A DNA stretch of 64,000 nt from contig NC_046680.1 of assembly GCF_009870125.1 (NCBI RefSeq), forward strand, positions 19,921,501 through 19,985,500. The letters run 5' to 3'. Positions 46,209-56,121 of the stretch are shown piece after piece; position 1 is the stretch's first letter, and each line of letters begins with the position of its first letter. The stretch comes from Drosophila pseudoobscura (Eukaryota > Arthropoda > Insecta > Diptera > Drosophilidae). The notes beneath the pieces are model-generated. The model did no database searches. It was not told the DNA's origin and saw only the letters and a list, made by a program, of their open reading frames with translations. Both the position numbers and the translations under genes were made by a program.

Positions 46209-47141
46209 TGAAGCTGACCCGATGAGCAGCATCTCGAGAGGCGTAATGTGAAATGTTTACCAAATGAATAATGACAATAGTTGCTTGTCCAAGTAGTAGC
46301 TACCTCCAACGCGTACTTGTGCCTGTGCCTGTGCCCGCACCCACCAACAAACCAACCAACCAATCGATCCCAGCCTTGTGGCACTCCCAGCCTCCCAGCC
46401 ACATTCCTGCACAAATTACTTAAAGAACTTTTAACTTACATACAATTTCTCTGAGCGCATTCCGTTTTAACTTTTTAACTCTCTCGTTTTACTTTCTTTA
46501 TGTTGAGTTATGCCTAAGTTAGCCGAATCGGTCCAAGACCATTTTATTTAAATACATACACCCATACGTACATGCACCATATACGAGTAAATATAAATAC
46601 ATAGCCCCATATGCACCACATATGGAAAAAATATATACTTAGTTCTAGTGTGGTTGGTGTTCTCAAACTCAAATATTCTTGCCAGCAATTAGGGCTTTCG
46701 CATGTGAAGCAATCAAAGACTTAAAGCGCCATTTATTTGCCACTTTTTCAACATGAATATTCCTCAGTTGTACATTTAAAATTCTAACATATGTACGTAC
46801 CTACATATACGCCTATAAATATAGTTATCGGTTCTACAAAACAAAATCAGAGTACGAGTTAACCAAGAATTTGTGTACTTTTTATTATATTGTAAATGCA
46901 AGCGATTAAGAATAAAGCAACAAAATCATATATGCGTTACAGCAAAAAACCCAAACAAGCCCAAGTTTATAATCCACACCATCCCTGAACCCACACTCCA
47001 CCAATCCCAAAACATATTGGACGGGTCCAGCAGCCAGCTGAGACACTTGTTAATGCTACAAGTAATTATATTCCAGATCCTTGAGGGACTCGGCTAGCGT
47101 CTTACTAACTAACCTCTTCTGTTGCTTCACACTCTTTGCAG
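46209..47141 (+). other. V13 3' UTR and intron before V14
   Basis: 3' UTR with AATAAA at 46911-46916, then a short intron whose acceptor is CACACTCTTTGCAG. No other exon is seen. Confidence 0.7.
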
Positions 47142-48052
47142 ATGGCTACTGGACCATTCTGGAAACAGTGCCCTACTCAATTTCCAGTTCGACTGGAGCC
47201 CAATCCCCCAACCAGACTCTCAGCACTGGCGCCGGCTTGAGCAATGGCGGAGGATCGAGACTTCTGTCGGGGGCCACTGTTGTGGTGGAGCTCCCGCCCG
47301 ATGACCTCGGCAACCCAGTGGGCAACATCCAGTACACGATACCAGCACTTACAAAGAATGCCACCACGAACACAAACACCACCAGCCTGCTCCACAAGCC
47401 CCAGGCAACCACTATACAGATAGTGAAGCAACAGCAGCAGTCTCAGCGCCACCAGCTGACGATCCAGCAGACGCAGGCCCGACAGGAGTACATCAAGATA
47501 GACACTTCTCGCCTGGAGGATAAGATGCTCCTGCGCGATGTGATGCAGTATGGAGCCACTAGCATATCAATGGCACCTTCCAGTATGGCCAGCACTGCTG
47601 TGGTATCTAGTCATGATTCTGGCCTTTTGTTAGCCGATGCGGATGACGCCGAGCGTGAACTGGAACTAGCTGCGATGAAGGTGGATTCACACGAGAGCAT
47701 GCTGGACGACGAGTACGGGGAGAAGATGCACGGCGATGAGGAGACTCACGTGCATCACGATAAGTTGTATATTAATGGACTGGGAAATACCCTTCATGCT
47801 GCCACAACCATGACTCTTCAACAAGTTTCAAATGAGTTTGGGTTGGACGACAGCAAGTTTGCCTGCAATGTGTGCGGCAAGACCTACAAGATCAAGGGCT
47901 CCTTGAAGCGGCACAAGAACTACGAGTGCGGGGTGGAGCCCGCCCTCAAATGTCCGCACTGTCCGCACAAGTGTAAATACAAGTCGGATCTACGTAAGCA
48001 CATGAACCAGAAGCATTCTGATTCCGTGGAGACGCTTCATATGGGAAATTAG
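47142..48052 (+). CDS. lola: lola V14: linker and finger pair
   Basis: 303-residue tail. Acceptor CTCTTTGCAG at 47141 (G+AT, Asp) reads DGYWTILETVPYSISSSTGA. A Gly/Ser-rich part, VVVELPPDDLGNPVGNIQYT, a Gln-rich stretch and an acidic segment (LLADADDAERELELAAMKVD) follow. Finger 1 (240-263) is C2HC (CNVC ... HKNYEC). Finger 2 (269-292) is C2H2 (CPHC ... HMNQKH). Stop TAG at 48050. Confidence 0.93.
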
Positions 48053-48836
48053 GTCTATGGAACTGTACGGTTACATGAATTCTAGTCTGTTTAGCATTTG
48101 TTGTTGTGTTACTGTGTGAAATGTGTGATGAATCCAAAGAGTAATTAAACCCTAAATTCGTGTAGTCTGTAACAAGTTTGTAATATAGCCAAAGTTACGA
48201 TCTCAAAGGGTAATCACATACTTTTAAGCTAGTGGACTAAGTCACGATCAAACTCTCAAGTCAAGTCAAGATCTAGTTGAATTGCTCAATATGTATTGTA
48301 GAATCAAATTTTGAATTAGCTCAACGTATAAGTATTTTAAAATCGATACATACACAAGTAATATTTAAAACCCTAACCCAATCACTGCGTATTAACCTTG
48401 TATATGAAAGTAATATAAATACTAATAAATAAATGTTTACAATCGAATCTAAGAAATTTATTTATCGATCTGAACTACGCGACTAAACCAAACATCAAAA
48501 ACTAATATGCTTCTCTCTCTCTATTTAGGACCATGACCCGTGGACTGTACTATGCCGAGGCGGAAGGATTTGCAGATAGGACTGCAGAGTGCTGCACCAA
48601 CTAAAAAGGTCTATTCATATTTACATATATTAGTATTCATACTGATTGCTAGTGCTAAGTAGTCCAATCATTTATCAGCCAATAAAAATGTCAAACTGAA
48701 AAGAATTTGTTGTATTCATCACCAAAATCACCAGAACTAGAGTGAATCGAACCCTTGTACTTTGTGTGATAGATATATGCAGAGGCCTAAAAACCAACCA
48801 CATCCTGTTTCTGTTTCTGTTTATGTCTGTCTGTAG
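48053..48836 (+). other. V14 3' UTR and intron before V15
   Basis: 3' UTR with AATAAA at 48424-48429. A strong acceptor CTCTCTCTATTTAG at 48528 gives only GP then TGA in phase 1. The V15 acceptor is GTCTGTCTGTAG. No finger exon in between. Confidence 0.65.
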
Positions 48837-49189
48837 ATTTTGTGCGGCACGGTCCCAAGAACCAGCTACTGTGCCAGTGCGGACGCTACTACAACACGAT
48901 GAATCGTCTGTCACTGCACCAGCGCGAGGAGTGTCAGGACTTTAAGCGATTCCAGTGCGACTACTGCCTTAAGTGGTTCAAGCGGCGATCCCATCTGAAC
49001 CGCCACAAGAAGCTGCACGATGCCGAGCTAGCGGCAGAGCCAGCCATTCACAAGCAAAAGCCGAAGGCCAAAACCACAAAACAGACTGCAGATGGAGCAG
49101 AAGTAGAAGCGACGGCAGCCACAGAACTCGAATCTCTATACCTCTATACGTCTGAGATTAAAGTGGAGCATGAGGAGGAGTTCATTTAA
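48837..49189 (+). CDS. lola: lola V15: finger pair with atypical first finger
   Basis: 117-residue tail. Acceptor CTGTCTGTAG at 48836 (G+AT, Asp) reads DFVRHGPKNQLLCQCGRYYN. The first finger (11-33) has a CXC pair (LCQCG) instead of CX2C and ends HQREEC. The second (39-61) is a normal C2H2 (CDYC ... HKKLH). A Lys-rich stretch and an acidic end with a SUMO-type IKVE follow. Stop TAA at 49187; AATAAA at 49266-49271 gives a very short 3' UTR. Confidence 0.92.
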
Positions 49190-49583
49190 GTTTTGTTAAC
49201 AATTATTATGCATATTATAGACAAGTTCTCGTTATTGCCAAACTCGGAAACCCATGACTTTTGTAAATAAATAGACGAAAAGAAAAGAATCGTTGATTGC
49301 AATTTAAGTCAGTTTATTCAGTTCCTTCCTCAGAGTCTTTAATTTCTTTTACGAGTAAAATAAACGAAATTTCTTCTTTGAGTCCCTTATAGATTTCTGA
49401 ACATGCGTGTGAGGGTGCAACTGCGTGAGTGTGTGTATGTATGTTTGTGGGTCGCGTAGCTTAATATAGTATTGTTTCCCACATTATTTCGTTACAAAAT
49501 TTTAGTTTTAGCGAATGCAGTTGTTTGAGCTTATGATTTGTATTTTTTATTTTGATTTCCCAAACCATTTCCTTTCGTTGCAG
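49190..49583 (+). other. V15 3' UTR and intron before V16
   Basis: 394 bases: 3' UTR with TGTAAATA overlapping AATAAA at 49266, then GT-rich intron (49420-49450). The acceptor before V16 is CCTTTCGTTGCAG. Nothing else is seen. Confidence 0.7.
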
Positions 49584-50056
49584 AGGTTTTTGAGAGAAAA
49601 TATAACCTGCGCACCCAGGAATCTTTGGGCCTCCAGTCGGACTATGCCGCCGCCAGCACATCCAGGCCATTGCCAAAGGTGGGAGCCAGGGAGCGCAACT
49701 CAGCCAATACTTCGCCGACGCTGACGCTGGAGCAAAAGAGCGAGAACGAAGAGCCGACGAACCGTGTCGGCACTTGCAGCAAAAATGGCAACAAGAAGTC
49801 ATTGGCCAGCAACTCAGATGCCATGATAGCATTGCAACAGCTGGCTTCCATATCGTCGGCCCGGTCTTTGCACTATCTTGCTCAGAAACTACCCATCGAC
49901 ACCACCAGCTTGGTGCCGGGCCGTGAGCTACCACGCCAGAGCGCCAAGCGCTTCCCCCAGTACGAAGCGAACCGATGCCCGCTCTGCGCTCGAGTGTGCC
50001 GCTCCCAGGCCTTCCTCAACGAGCACATGCGCAAGGAGCACTCGGTTCTCATTTAG
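49584..50056 (+). CDS. lola: lola V16: single C2H2 finger
   Basis: 157-residue tail. Acceptor TTTCGTTGCAG at 49583 (G+AG, Glu) reads EVFERKYNLRTQESLGLQSD. Polar linker sequence, ALQQLASISSARSLHYLAQK and a basic PRQSAKRFPQYEANR lead to one finger at tail 130-153: CPLCARVCRSQAFLNEHMRK EH. There is no first C2HC finger. The tail ends SVLI, stop TAG at 50054. AATAAA at 50406 would end the mRNA. Confidence 0.9.
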
Positions 50057-50637
50057 TTTGAGCATCTCCGGATGATGCGTCAAGAAAATTGGATTCCAGA
50101 ATCATTTTGTATATTTTGATAAAAGAAATCGTACCAAATTGAAATGAAGAGACCAAAAATACAAGAACTTGTTCTATATTAAGGATGCACCAAAAATTAA
50201 AACTCGCTTAATTATTAAGATCAGAGTAATCTTGCTTGAAAAGCATTTAGTTGCCTTCAGATAAATCTAAAAATTAAATTCATTACAATAGTTAGATACA
50301 TATGTACAATGTAGGTATTAGAGAAGGGAGTTTTACCACTTTTATTGTCGGTATAGTATATAAAACCAGGTCCAATCTAATCTAATAACTTTTCTACATA
50401 TTGCTAATAAAAAAAAAAAACAAATCTTAAGCGTATGCGCATAAATTTATCGTTTTACTATATATTAATATTTTAGTAAAATATATTTTAAAATCTATTA
50501 ATTATGGCTTTCTTTATTTTCATTTTTTTAGTTTCAATGAACTCCGTTTTATTCTTTCTACAATGGTTAGTATTATTTATTTATACTTTAAATTATTATT
50601 TCATTAACTTTTTATTTCTTTTTTATTTTATTCGCAG

Positions 50638-50708
50638 AAATTCGCTTAACTGCTGAATATAATAAGCTACCAAAGGAGTATCAAGGTGGGGATCGAACAG
50701 GCAAGTAA
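50638..50708 (+). CDS. candidate lola cassette or finger-less terminal exon
   Basis: Very strong acceptor (about 30 T-rich bases then TTCGCAG at 50637). Phase 1 (G+AA, Glu) reads EIRLTAEYNKLPKEYQGGDR TGK, stop TAA at 50706. Alternatively ACAG|GCAAGT at 50701 matches the consensus of a GC-AG donor; then the exon is 50638-50700, 63 bases, phase 1 at both ends. The peptide looks protein-like and not repeat-derived. Either a finger-less end or a small cassette exon before V17. Confidence 0.42.
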
Positions 50709-50839
50709 ACGCATAGATCCTAAGATCCTTTCAATGTAAAAACACAATCAGATTCAGGTTTCAACACAAAAAGATGAAGATAAGGATATAATCCTTTTTC
50801 AAACAGGTTCTATTAACAATAGTTTTCAGCCAGACCCAA

Positions 50840-52330
50840 GAGGGATGGCAATGGCTGAGAGGGGAAGGGAAGTGCAAAAATCTCAATTCATACAGATTCA
50901 GGGCAACCACAAACTAACTGTACTCGCAACGCTCTCTGACGCTGACTCTCTCCCACTCTCTCTCTCTCTCTCTCTCTTACTCTATGATTTGTTCACCCAC
51001 GCAAAACCCAGACTGAGGGACGGACACTGTATACACATAAATCAGGATGGATCGTTTGTTTTCTGTGTGTGTTTTTCTAAAAATAAGTTTCCCATTCTCG
51101 TCTGCCTGCCTGCCAGACTGCCGCCTGTCTGCCTGATTTTCTTGTGTGTTGGTGCGAGTGGACGTCAAATGGCTTTTGCAGTCCTGCTTCCCACGTGATT
51201 TTCCGTTGATTTTTTCCATTTGGCAATGCGCATGCGTGCCGCTCAAGGTCCGACTGCCTGCCTGCATTATCGGTGTCCTCTTTGGGCTTTGCCTTCGCAA
51301 AGCCTAAACACACACACAAATGCATATGTATTCATATATATGTGCACGGACAGGACCCGATGAGGACCCACAAGTTTTAAGGGCTGGTTCCGAAGCTATT
51401 TGTGTGGGATAAATTCCAGGAAAATTCGATGGAAAATGTTGATAGTCAGGATGATTATGTCTGTGAGGGTCTTAAGAAACGAAACAGCTTCAAGCTGCAG
51501 TTCCACAACACGCATACATGAACAAGAGCATGTGAAGAAATTTATTTCTGTTGTCAGCCTCCCTTAAGTTTTCCTAGGCTGACCTTGAAATACATTTTTG
51601 TGAACAGATGCATCTGGAAGGTACATCCATGCATATGTATGGATAAACAAGAAAAACACCACCGGAAGCTAGACATAAACTCTGTGAGCGCCTGCTCGGA
51701 TTGCTTTCTCTCTCACAAACACACATACAAATAGAGAGTTATTCTCAGAGAAAGTTTTCCTCTCCCGCTCTTAAACTGTTTGTGCCACGGCACACATAGA
51801 CCCATGCATATGTATTTGAAGACACAACAGAACGCACGAGAACAGCGACAACAAAAACAACAACTGTTGAGTTAGGTAGAAAACCAGAGTAAAAATAAAT
51901 CAAGGATTCTTCGCAGGCGATGGCCTGCACTTGCTGTGCAACAGATACACACGCGCACACAAAGACGAGAATTTTCCGACCGCCTGAGAGTGTGTGTGTG
52001 CGTGTGTGTACGCGTTGCAGCTGCGCATAGGATTTAGGACTCGGATACGTTGTTGCCTGCGCTTCGTGCTTGGATGGGATTGGAAATTTGTAAGCTAGGC
52101 TACGTCGACTAGTGCCGTTTCGATTGTGTTGCAGTGTGGATGCTTTTCGCGGCTGGTTGTGCGTGGGCGGCGGGCGCAGGGGAAAGCTGGCAAAGCTTGA
52201 CTTAGCCATTATATAAATATTCGACTGTGATATTAGTGCATAAACAAAAGCTCTGCCCCCAGCCATCCGCGAATAGCAAACACCGGCCACAGCAAATAGC
52301 ACTGGAAACATATATTAAAAACCATTTGAT
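50840..52330 (+). promoter_or_regulatory. promoter-like island before the last lola unit
   Basis: More GC and CpG than its flanks. It has a TCTC tract at 50955-50978, CT-rich sequence at 51705-51716, GTGTGT/CACACA runs near 51956 and 51987-52010, and a TATATAAAT box at 52210-52218. The CT/GAGA tract, CpG content and leader-like sequence resemble the 5' promoter region of the gene (960-1090). An internal promoter that supplies V17 transcripts for trans-splicing is plausible; this is inference. Confidence 0.3.
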
Positions 52331-52461
52331 TAATCTGAATTTGTGATTATTTACAGGTGGATTCGGGGACACACACCAACGAAGCTCTATTATGGATATA
52401 CCAGCGAAACATTGAATCGAAATTCAAGACATCACTAACCTATTCTTCTCTATTTTCACAG

Positions 52462-52610
52462 ATATAGCAGGTAATGAGATACATTTAAAATGGTTTCGGT
52501 TAAAAAACTCACCCACCACAAACATCTCCAACAACATCATTACATCATCACATCGAAGCACCACAGAAAAAAAAACCAAAAACAATTTTAATATTATTTG
52601 CTCCGCCTAA
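52462..52610 (+). CDS. candidate small exon before V17 (micro-exon or finger-less end)
   Basis: Acceptor CTCTATTTTCACAG at 52461. Read on, the phase-1 frame is DIAGNEIHLKWFRLKNSPTT and 29 more residues, stop TAA at 52608; the second half is A/C-rich and unlike coding sequence. Alternatively ATATAGCAG|GTAATGAG makes a 9-base phase-neutral micro-exon (52462-52470). A nearby acceptor, TGATTATTTACAG at 52356, opens another short frame, GGFGDTHQRSSIMDIPAKH, stop at 52413. Confidence 0.25.
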
Positions 52611-52984
52611 AAAAAAAGCTACATATTTAATTTATGCCAAAAATGTGTTAAAAATATTAATAAAAGTGAAAATTACGTGTACCCTTGTTTATTTAATTCT
52701 AAACCAAAATTACATGTGTTTGCGTTACTTAATATACCTAATAATTTACCGTATTTTGCTTTTAGTTTGTTGCATGCTTTCATTTAACACTTTTCCATGC
52801 CGTAACCCTAACATTAACCCAAGCAGCCCGAGAGTTACAACTTGCTTTTTCATTTGTCACAAGTCATCAGTCGTTCGACAAAGCTCATACTGAAGGAACT
52901 AGAAACGAAAGAGGCGAATCTAAAATTAAAAAAAAAATAATTGTTTTTGGCAAAAACTAATTAAAAATATGTTTCCGATTGCAG

Positions 52985-54270
52985 ACTTAAGCCGAAAGGA
53001 GAACACCGCCCCAGGAGTGGGAACAGCAGAGATTCAGCGCAGTTTCCAGCGAAGCATTCTCAATGGAAGAAAGCGCGACGAACAAAAGGCCCAGGCCCCG
53101 GGATCTCACCGTAAGCGTCTGTCTGTCTCTGAGGTCTCGGACATGTTGTTCGAGTTCTACAAGACCAAGTCGGCCAAGGTGCCCAAGCAGCAGCAACTGG
53201 ACCATGCAGAGGTGACTCAGTATGGCCAGGTGTCTCCCACTTCCGGCGAGACATTGGAGCCTTCCACCATAGCTGCCATTGCCGTCTACGGCTCCGCTTC
53301 CGATACGGCTTCAAAAAACTTGAATGCTGATGAGATAATGGGCGCTGCCGCTGGCGCTGCATCATTTCATCCGCGAAACAAGTACTCTCTGAAGACAGCG
53401 GTCCCCACGGGCCTTGGCCTGGGTGGGGTGAAGGCCATACCAACTTCTGTGTTGGTTGCCAACAAAACCACAGCTCCAGTTGCGCCAACGCCGAAGCCAC
53501 AGGCGGCTGTCATAGCCGAAGCATTGATGCGAAATGGTCTGCACAGCTTCCAGCAACAGATTCGAGCGCAGGAGATCATGCGCCAGCAAGCACCTCAGCG
53601 TCGCATCAAGGAGGAGGTCGAGACTGCAGTTGGAATCGAGACCACGCCAACCAAAATATTGGAGAACCTCTTGCGCAAGCAGCAGGAACGGGATCTGCGC
53701 CACTCGGAGTGCGAGAACGAGCCGGGATCATCGACGGAGGATGAAGATGATGGCCGCTTCCATGCCTTTGACGATATACATCTTATGGAACAGGGTGGGA
53801 GCAAGTTTGGCAACAGCTCGATGAACATGTTCCATTCGAGTGCCCACGGAGGCTCCACCAACTCCATACTGGAAGCCCAGGCCCAAGTCTTTCGCAATCT
53901 GGAGTTCACATTGAGTGACTATGGTGGAAGCAGCAGCAACGGGAGCATCACCAGTCCCAATGCGATCGGCCTGGATGGCGAACCAGTGTACGAGTGCCGT
54001 CACTGTGGCAAGAAATATCGCTGGAAGTCTACGCTGCGTCGCCACGAGAATGTCGAGTGCGGTGGCAAGGAGCCATCTCACCAGTGTCCCTATTGCCCGT
54101 ATAAGTCGAAGCAGCGCGGAAACCTTGGCGTCCACGTCAGGAAACACCACACCGACTTGCCCCAGCTGCCCAGCAAACGCCGCTCCAAATACTCCATGAA
54201 GGGCGACGGCATGAGCGGCTCGATGTCCGACGATTCCCAGGGCAAGCTGATTATAGACTGCAATAAGTAG
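52985..54270 (+). CDS. lola: lola V17: long linker and finger pair
   Basis: 428-residue tail, the last unit. Acceptor TTCCGATTGCAG at 52984 (G+AC, Asp) reads DLSRKENTAPGVGTAEIQRS. It contains RKRLSVSEVSDMLFEFYKTK, Ala/Thr/Pro-rich sequence, a Gln-rich helix-like stretch (HSFQQQIRAQEIMRQQ), a SUMO-type IKEE and an acidic SSTEDEDDGRF. Finger 1 (336-359) is C2HC, with CRHCGKKYRWKSTLRRHENV EC; finger 2 (366-389) is C2H2 (CPYC ... HVRKHH). The pair is a near twin of V9. A basic PSKRRSKYSMKG follows. Stop TAG at 54268; AATAAA at 54777-54782. Confidence 0.93.
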
Positions 54271-55509
54271 GAGAGAACTCTCTGCTTGCGATTTGATACC
54301 AAATAATACTTTTATGGGGACCAACTGAATCTTCCATTTAACTTGTAACCCTGTCCAACACATACACATACCAACCACAAGGGAGATCTGCAATCTCTCG
54401 CATTTTTGTCTTGATTTGACGAATTAACGAATAATATTTCTTGTCATTTATGTGTCATCCCAAATATTTAATGTTTACTTGTAATAATTTATATAATATA
54501 AGCACTCGTAAACCAATCTAATCAAGCAGATAATCAAATTAGACCTAAGGCAACGTACGCCAACAACTGCAAGCCGAGTAATATTTCACGCTGCGTATTA
54601 TTTTACATTTTGAATCTGATATTCGATAAGCTTATGTGAGATGTGAGAAACACGATTGACTTTATTTTTATACAATTTTATAGATAAGGATTTGTATGCC
54701 CAACATATTTACAAGCATCTTTTTTAAAAGGCAACTAATTACTAAGATATTATCAAACATTTCACCGTTGTCCAGAAATAAAAGTATTCTTAGGGCTCTT
54801 TATCTGTATTTTCGAAACATTTATAAGATCCTGCCCCCGAAACACATTTCCACGCCCTTGCCGCCCCAAAGATCTCTTAATTAAGTTTGATCAAGCTTCC
54901 TAAGACAGAAACCCTTGACAATTCTCGGATCTCCTCAATCGATGCCATCTTCATTGATAGACATACATATGTATGTACCTGTACTCTGACTGATCTAGTT
55001 TTACAGAGAATCGTTTGGAACTTGCCATTGGAAAAGCCATTATCTTATTTGCCTTATTCCCCTTAAGACATTCGATTCATACATTTATCAACTTAAAGAC
55101 TGAGTTTAAAAATTGTATACCTATGACCAAAAAGAAATAGGGAACACTTCAAGATTCCCAAGCCGAAAACCAAAACAAAATTAATGTCTTAATTTTTTGT
55201 CATACTCGTACATATGTACATTACTCATAAGCTTTGTATTGTCGCACTGAATCGCTCAAATTTTCAACACCAACGTGCATACAAGAAGAATATACAATAC
55301 ACATTCATATCAATGAATATGCACATACATATAAGCGAAGGGCAGTGAAACTGCTAAGATAAGGTTATTATTCTACAAAAAACTTTTGATATGCCATTTT
55401 TACGTTCAATAAAACCATTTAAATTTCGTTTTATAAATATATGTACTTTATTTTAGGCGCAAGACACTTTGTACTATGTGTTAGTCGAGCTGTAATAACA
55501 AATACTTTT
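54271..55509. other. V17 3' UTR and lola/CG17765 convergent intergenic region
   Basis: lola 3' UTR to AATAAA at 54777-54782 (another at about 55407), AT-rich with palindromic ACATACATATGTATGT near 54960. TTTATT at 55447-55452 is AATAAA on the minus strand and probably ends CG17765, so the two genes converge tail to tail with a gap of about 0.6 kb. No gene seen inside. Confidence 0.65.
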
Positions 55510-55773
55510 GAAAGGTGATTCTGGAATCAGGAGATTGCAATAACATGACTGTGAGAGGACGATGAATATCTAAGCTATCAAACACCATATAAAGTTAAAC
55601 AAAATGCACAGTAAACGGAATAAGAAATGTGTGTTTGATGTGAAAGGTGGTTCTGGAACCAGGAGATTGCAATAACATGACTGTGAGAGGACGGTGAATA
55701 TCTAAGCTAGCAAACACCATATAAATTTAAACAAAATGCACAGTAAACGGAATAAGAAATGTGTGTTTGAAGG
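55510..55773. repeat. 132-bp tandem duplication in CG17765 3' UTR
   Basis: 55510-55641 and 55642-55773 are two head-to-tail copies, with about five substitutions, for instance GGTGATT/GGTGGTT, GACGATG/GACGGTG and CTATC/CTAGC. The repeat carries CAGGAGATTGCAATAACATG and AAACGGAATAAGAAATG. It lies between the stop codon and the presumed polyadenylation signal of CG17765, so both copies would be in its mRNA. No transposon features are seen. Confidence 0.85.
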
Positions 55774-55827
55774 CTGTGCCGTGCGCAAGAGTTTGGATTG
55801 CTTTGGAACAGTTGCTTCGCTCGAAGT

Positions 55828-56054
55828 TTAATATGAGCAACCGATTGCCACAGTCAAAAAGTCTTCAAAGCCTATAGTGATTGTTCCGTTTTGCTGCGTG
55901 TCCCGCTGACGGAAGGCCTCCGTGAAGCGCTGCACTTGCACACAAAGTACAATGAACTGATCCACCGAAACCTCCTTGTGGGTCTGTGGATCGCTCTTCT
56001 TCACCAGAAAGTTGATGAATTCCGGCGAAAACCGAAAGCCCATCTGAGTGAAGG
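55828..56054 (-). CDS. CG17765: CG17765 exon 4: last two EF-hands
   Basis: Last coding exon of a minus-strand penta-EF-hand protein. Acceptor TTGCCCACAG; reads AFTQMGFRFSPEFINFLVKK then SDPQTHKEVSVDQFIVLCVQ and QRDTQQNGTITIGFEDFLTV AIGCSY, stop TAA at 55830-55828. It encodes EF4 (degenerate loop) and EF5, which in this family forms the dimer interface rather than binding calcium tightly. Joins exon 3 in phase 1 (G+CC, Ala). Confidence 0.93.
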
Positions 56055-56121
56055 CTGTGGGCAAGGAAAAGCTATTAGTAACCATCAACCGATGATAGCA
56101 TTATTATTTATAATAGTTTAC

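Larger units (their letters stand above)
50057..52984 (+). other. V16 3' UTR and region before V17
   Basis: 3' UTR to AATAAA at 50406-50411. Candidate small exons lie at 50638, 52357 and 52462 (separate entries). 50840-52330 is a promoter-like, CpG- and CT-richer island (separate entry). 52480-52570 is A/C-rich and G-poor. The V17 acceptor is GTTTCCGATTGCAG. The long minus-strand ORF 51745-52311 has CA-repeat composition and no recognisable domain. Confidence 0.6.
1..54800 (+). other. lola: lola locus (constant exons plus 17 finger-bearing terminal units)
   Basis: Gene-level entry. Four constant coding exons are followed by an array of alternative terminal exons over 50 kb. The constant part ends in phase 1 (a single G of the next codon). 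All 17 finger units begin with two bases that complete this codon, and the constant G plus the unit length is a multiple of three in every case, which is strong internal proof of the splice pattern. The protein family is the BTB/POZ zinc-finger factors that control axon guidance and neuron identity. In D. melanogaster the locus is known for very high isoform number and for trans-splicing of constant to variable exons. The last polyadenylation signal I assign to it is AATAAA at 54777. The 5' end may lie left of the window. Confidence 0.95.

Noticed and set aside
45447..46232. 261-codon minus-strand ORF opposite V13
   Set aside because: Shadow of the Asn/Thr/Asp-rich V13 exon; hydrophobic Ile/Val/Ala product typical of a reverse frame.
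51745..52311. 188-codon minus-strand ORF before V17
   Set aside because: Composition follows CA/GT repeats; no domain and no supported splice or start context. Better explained as a promoter-like island.
54962..54977. ACATACATATGTATGT palindrome
   Set aside because: CATATGTATG-type palindromes are very common in Drosophila non-coding DNA and recur throughout this window.
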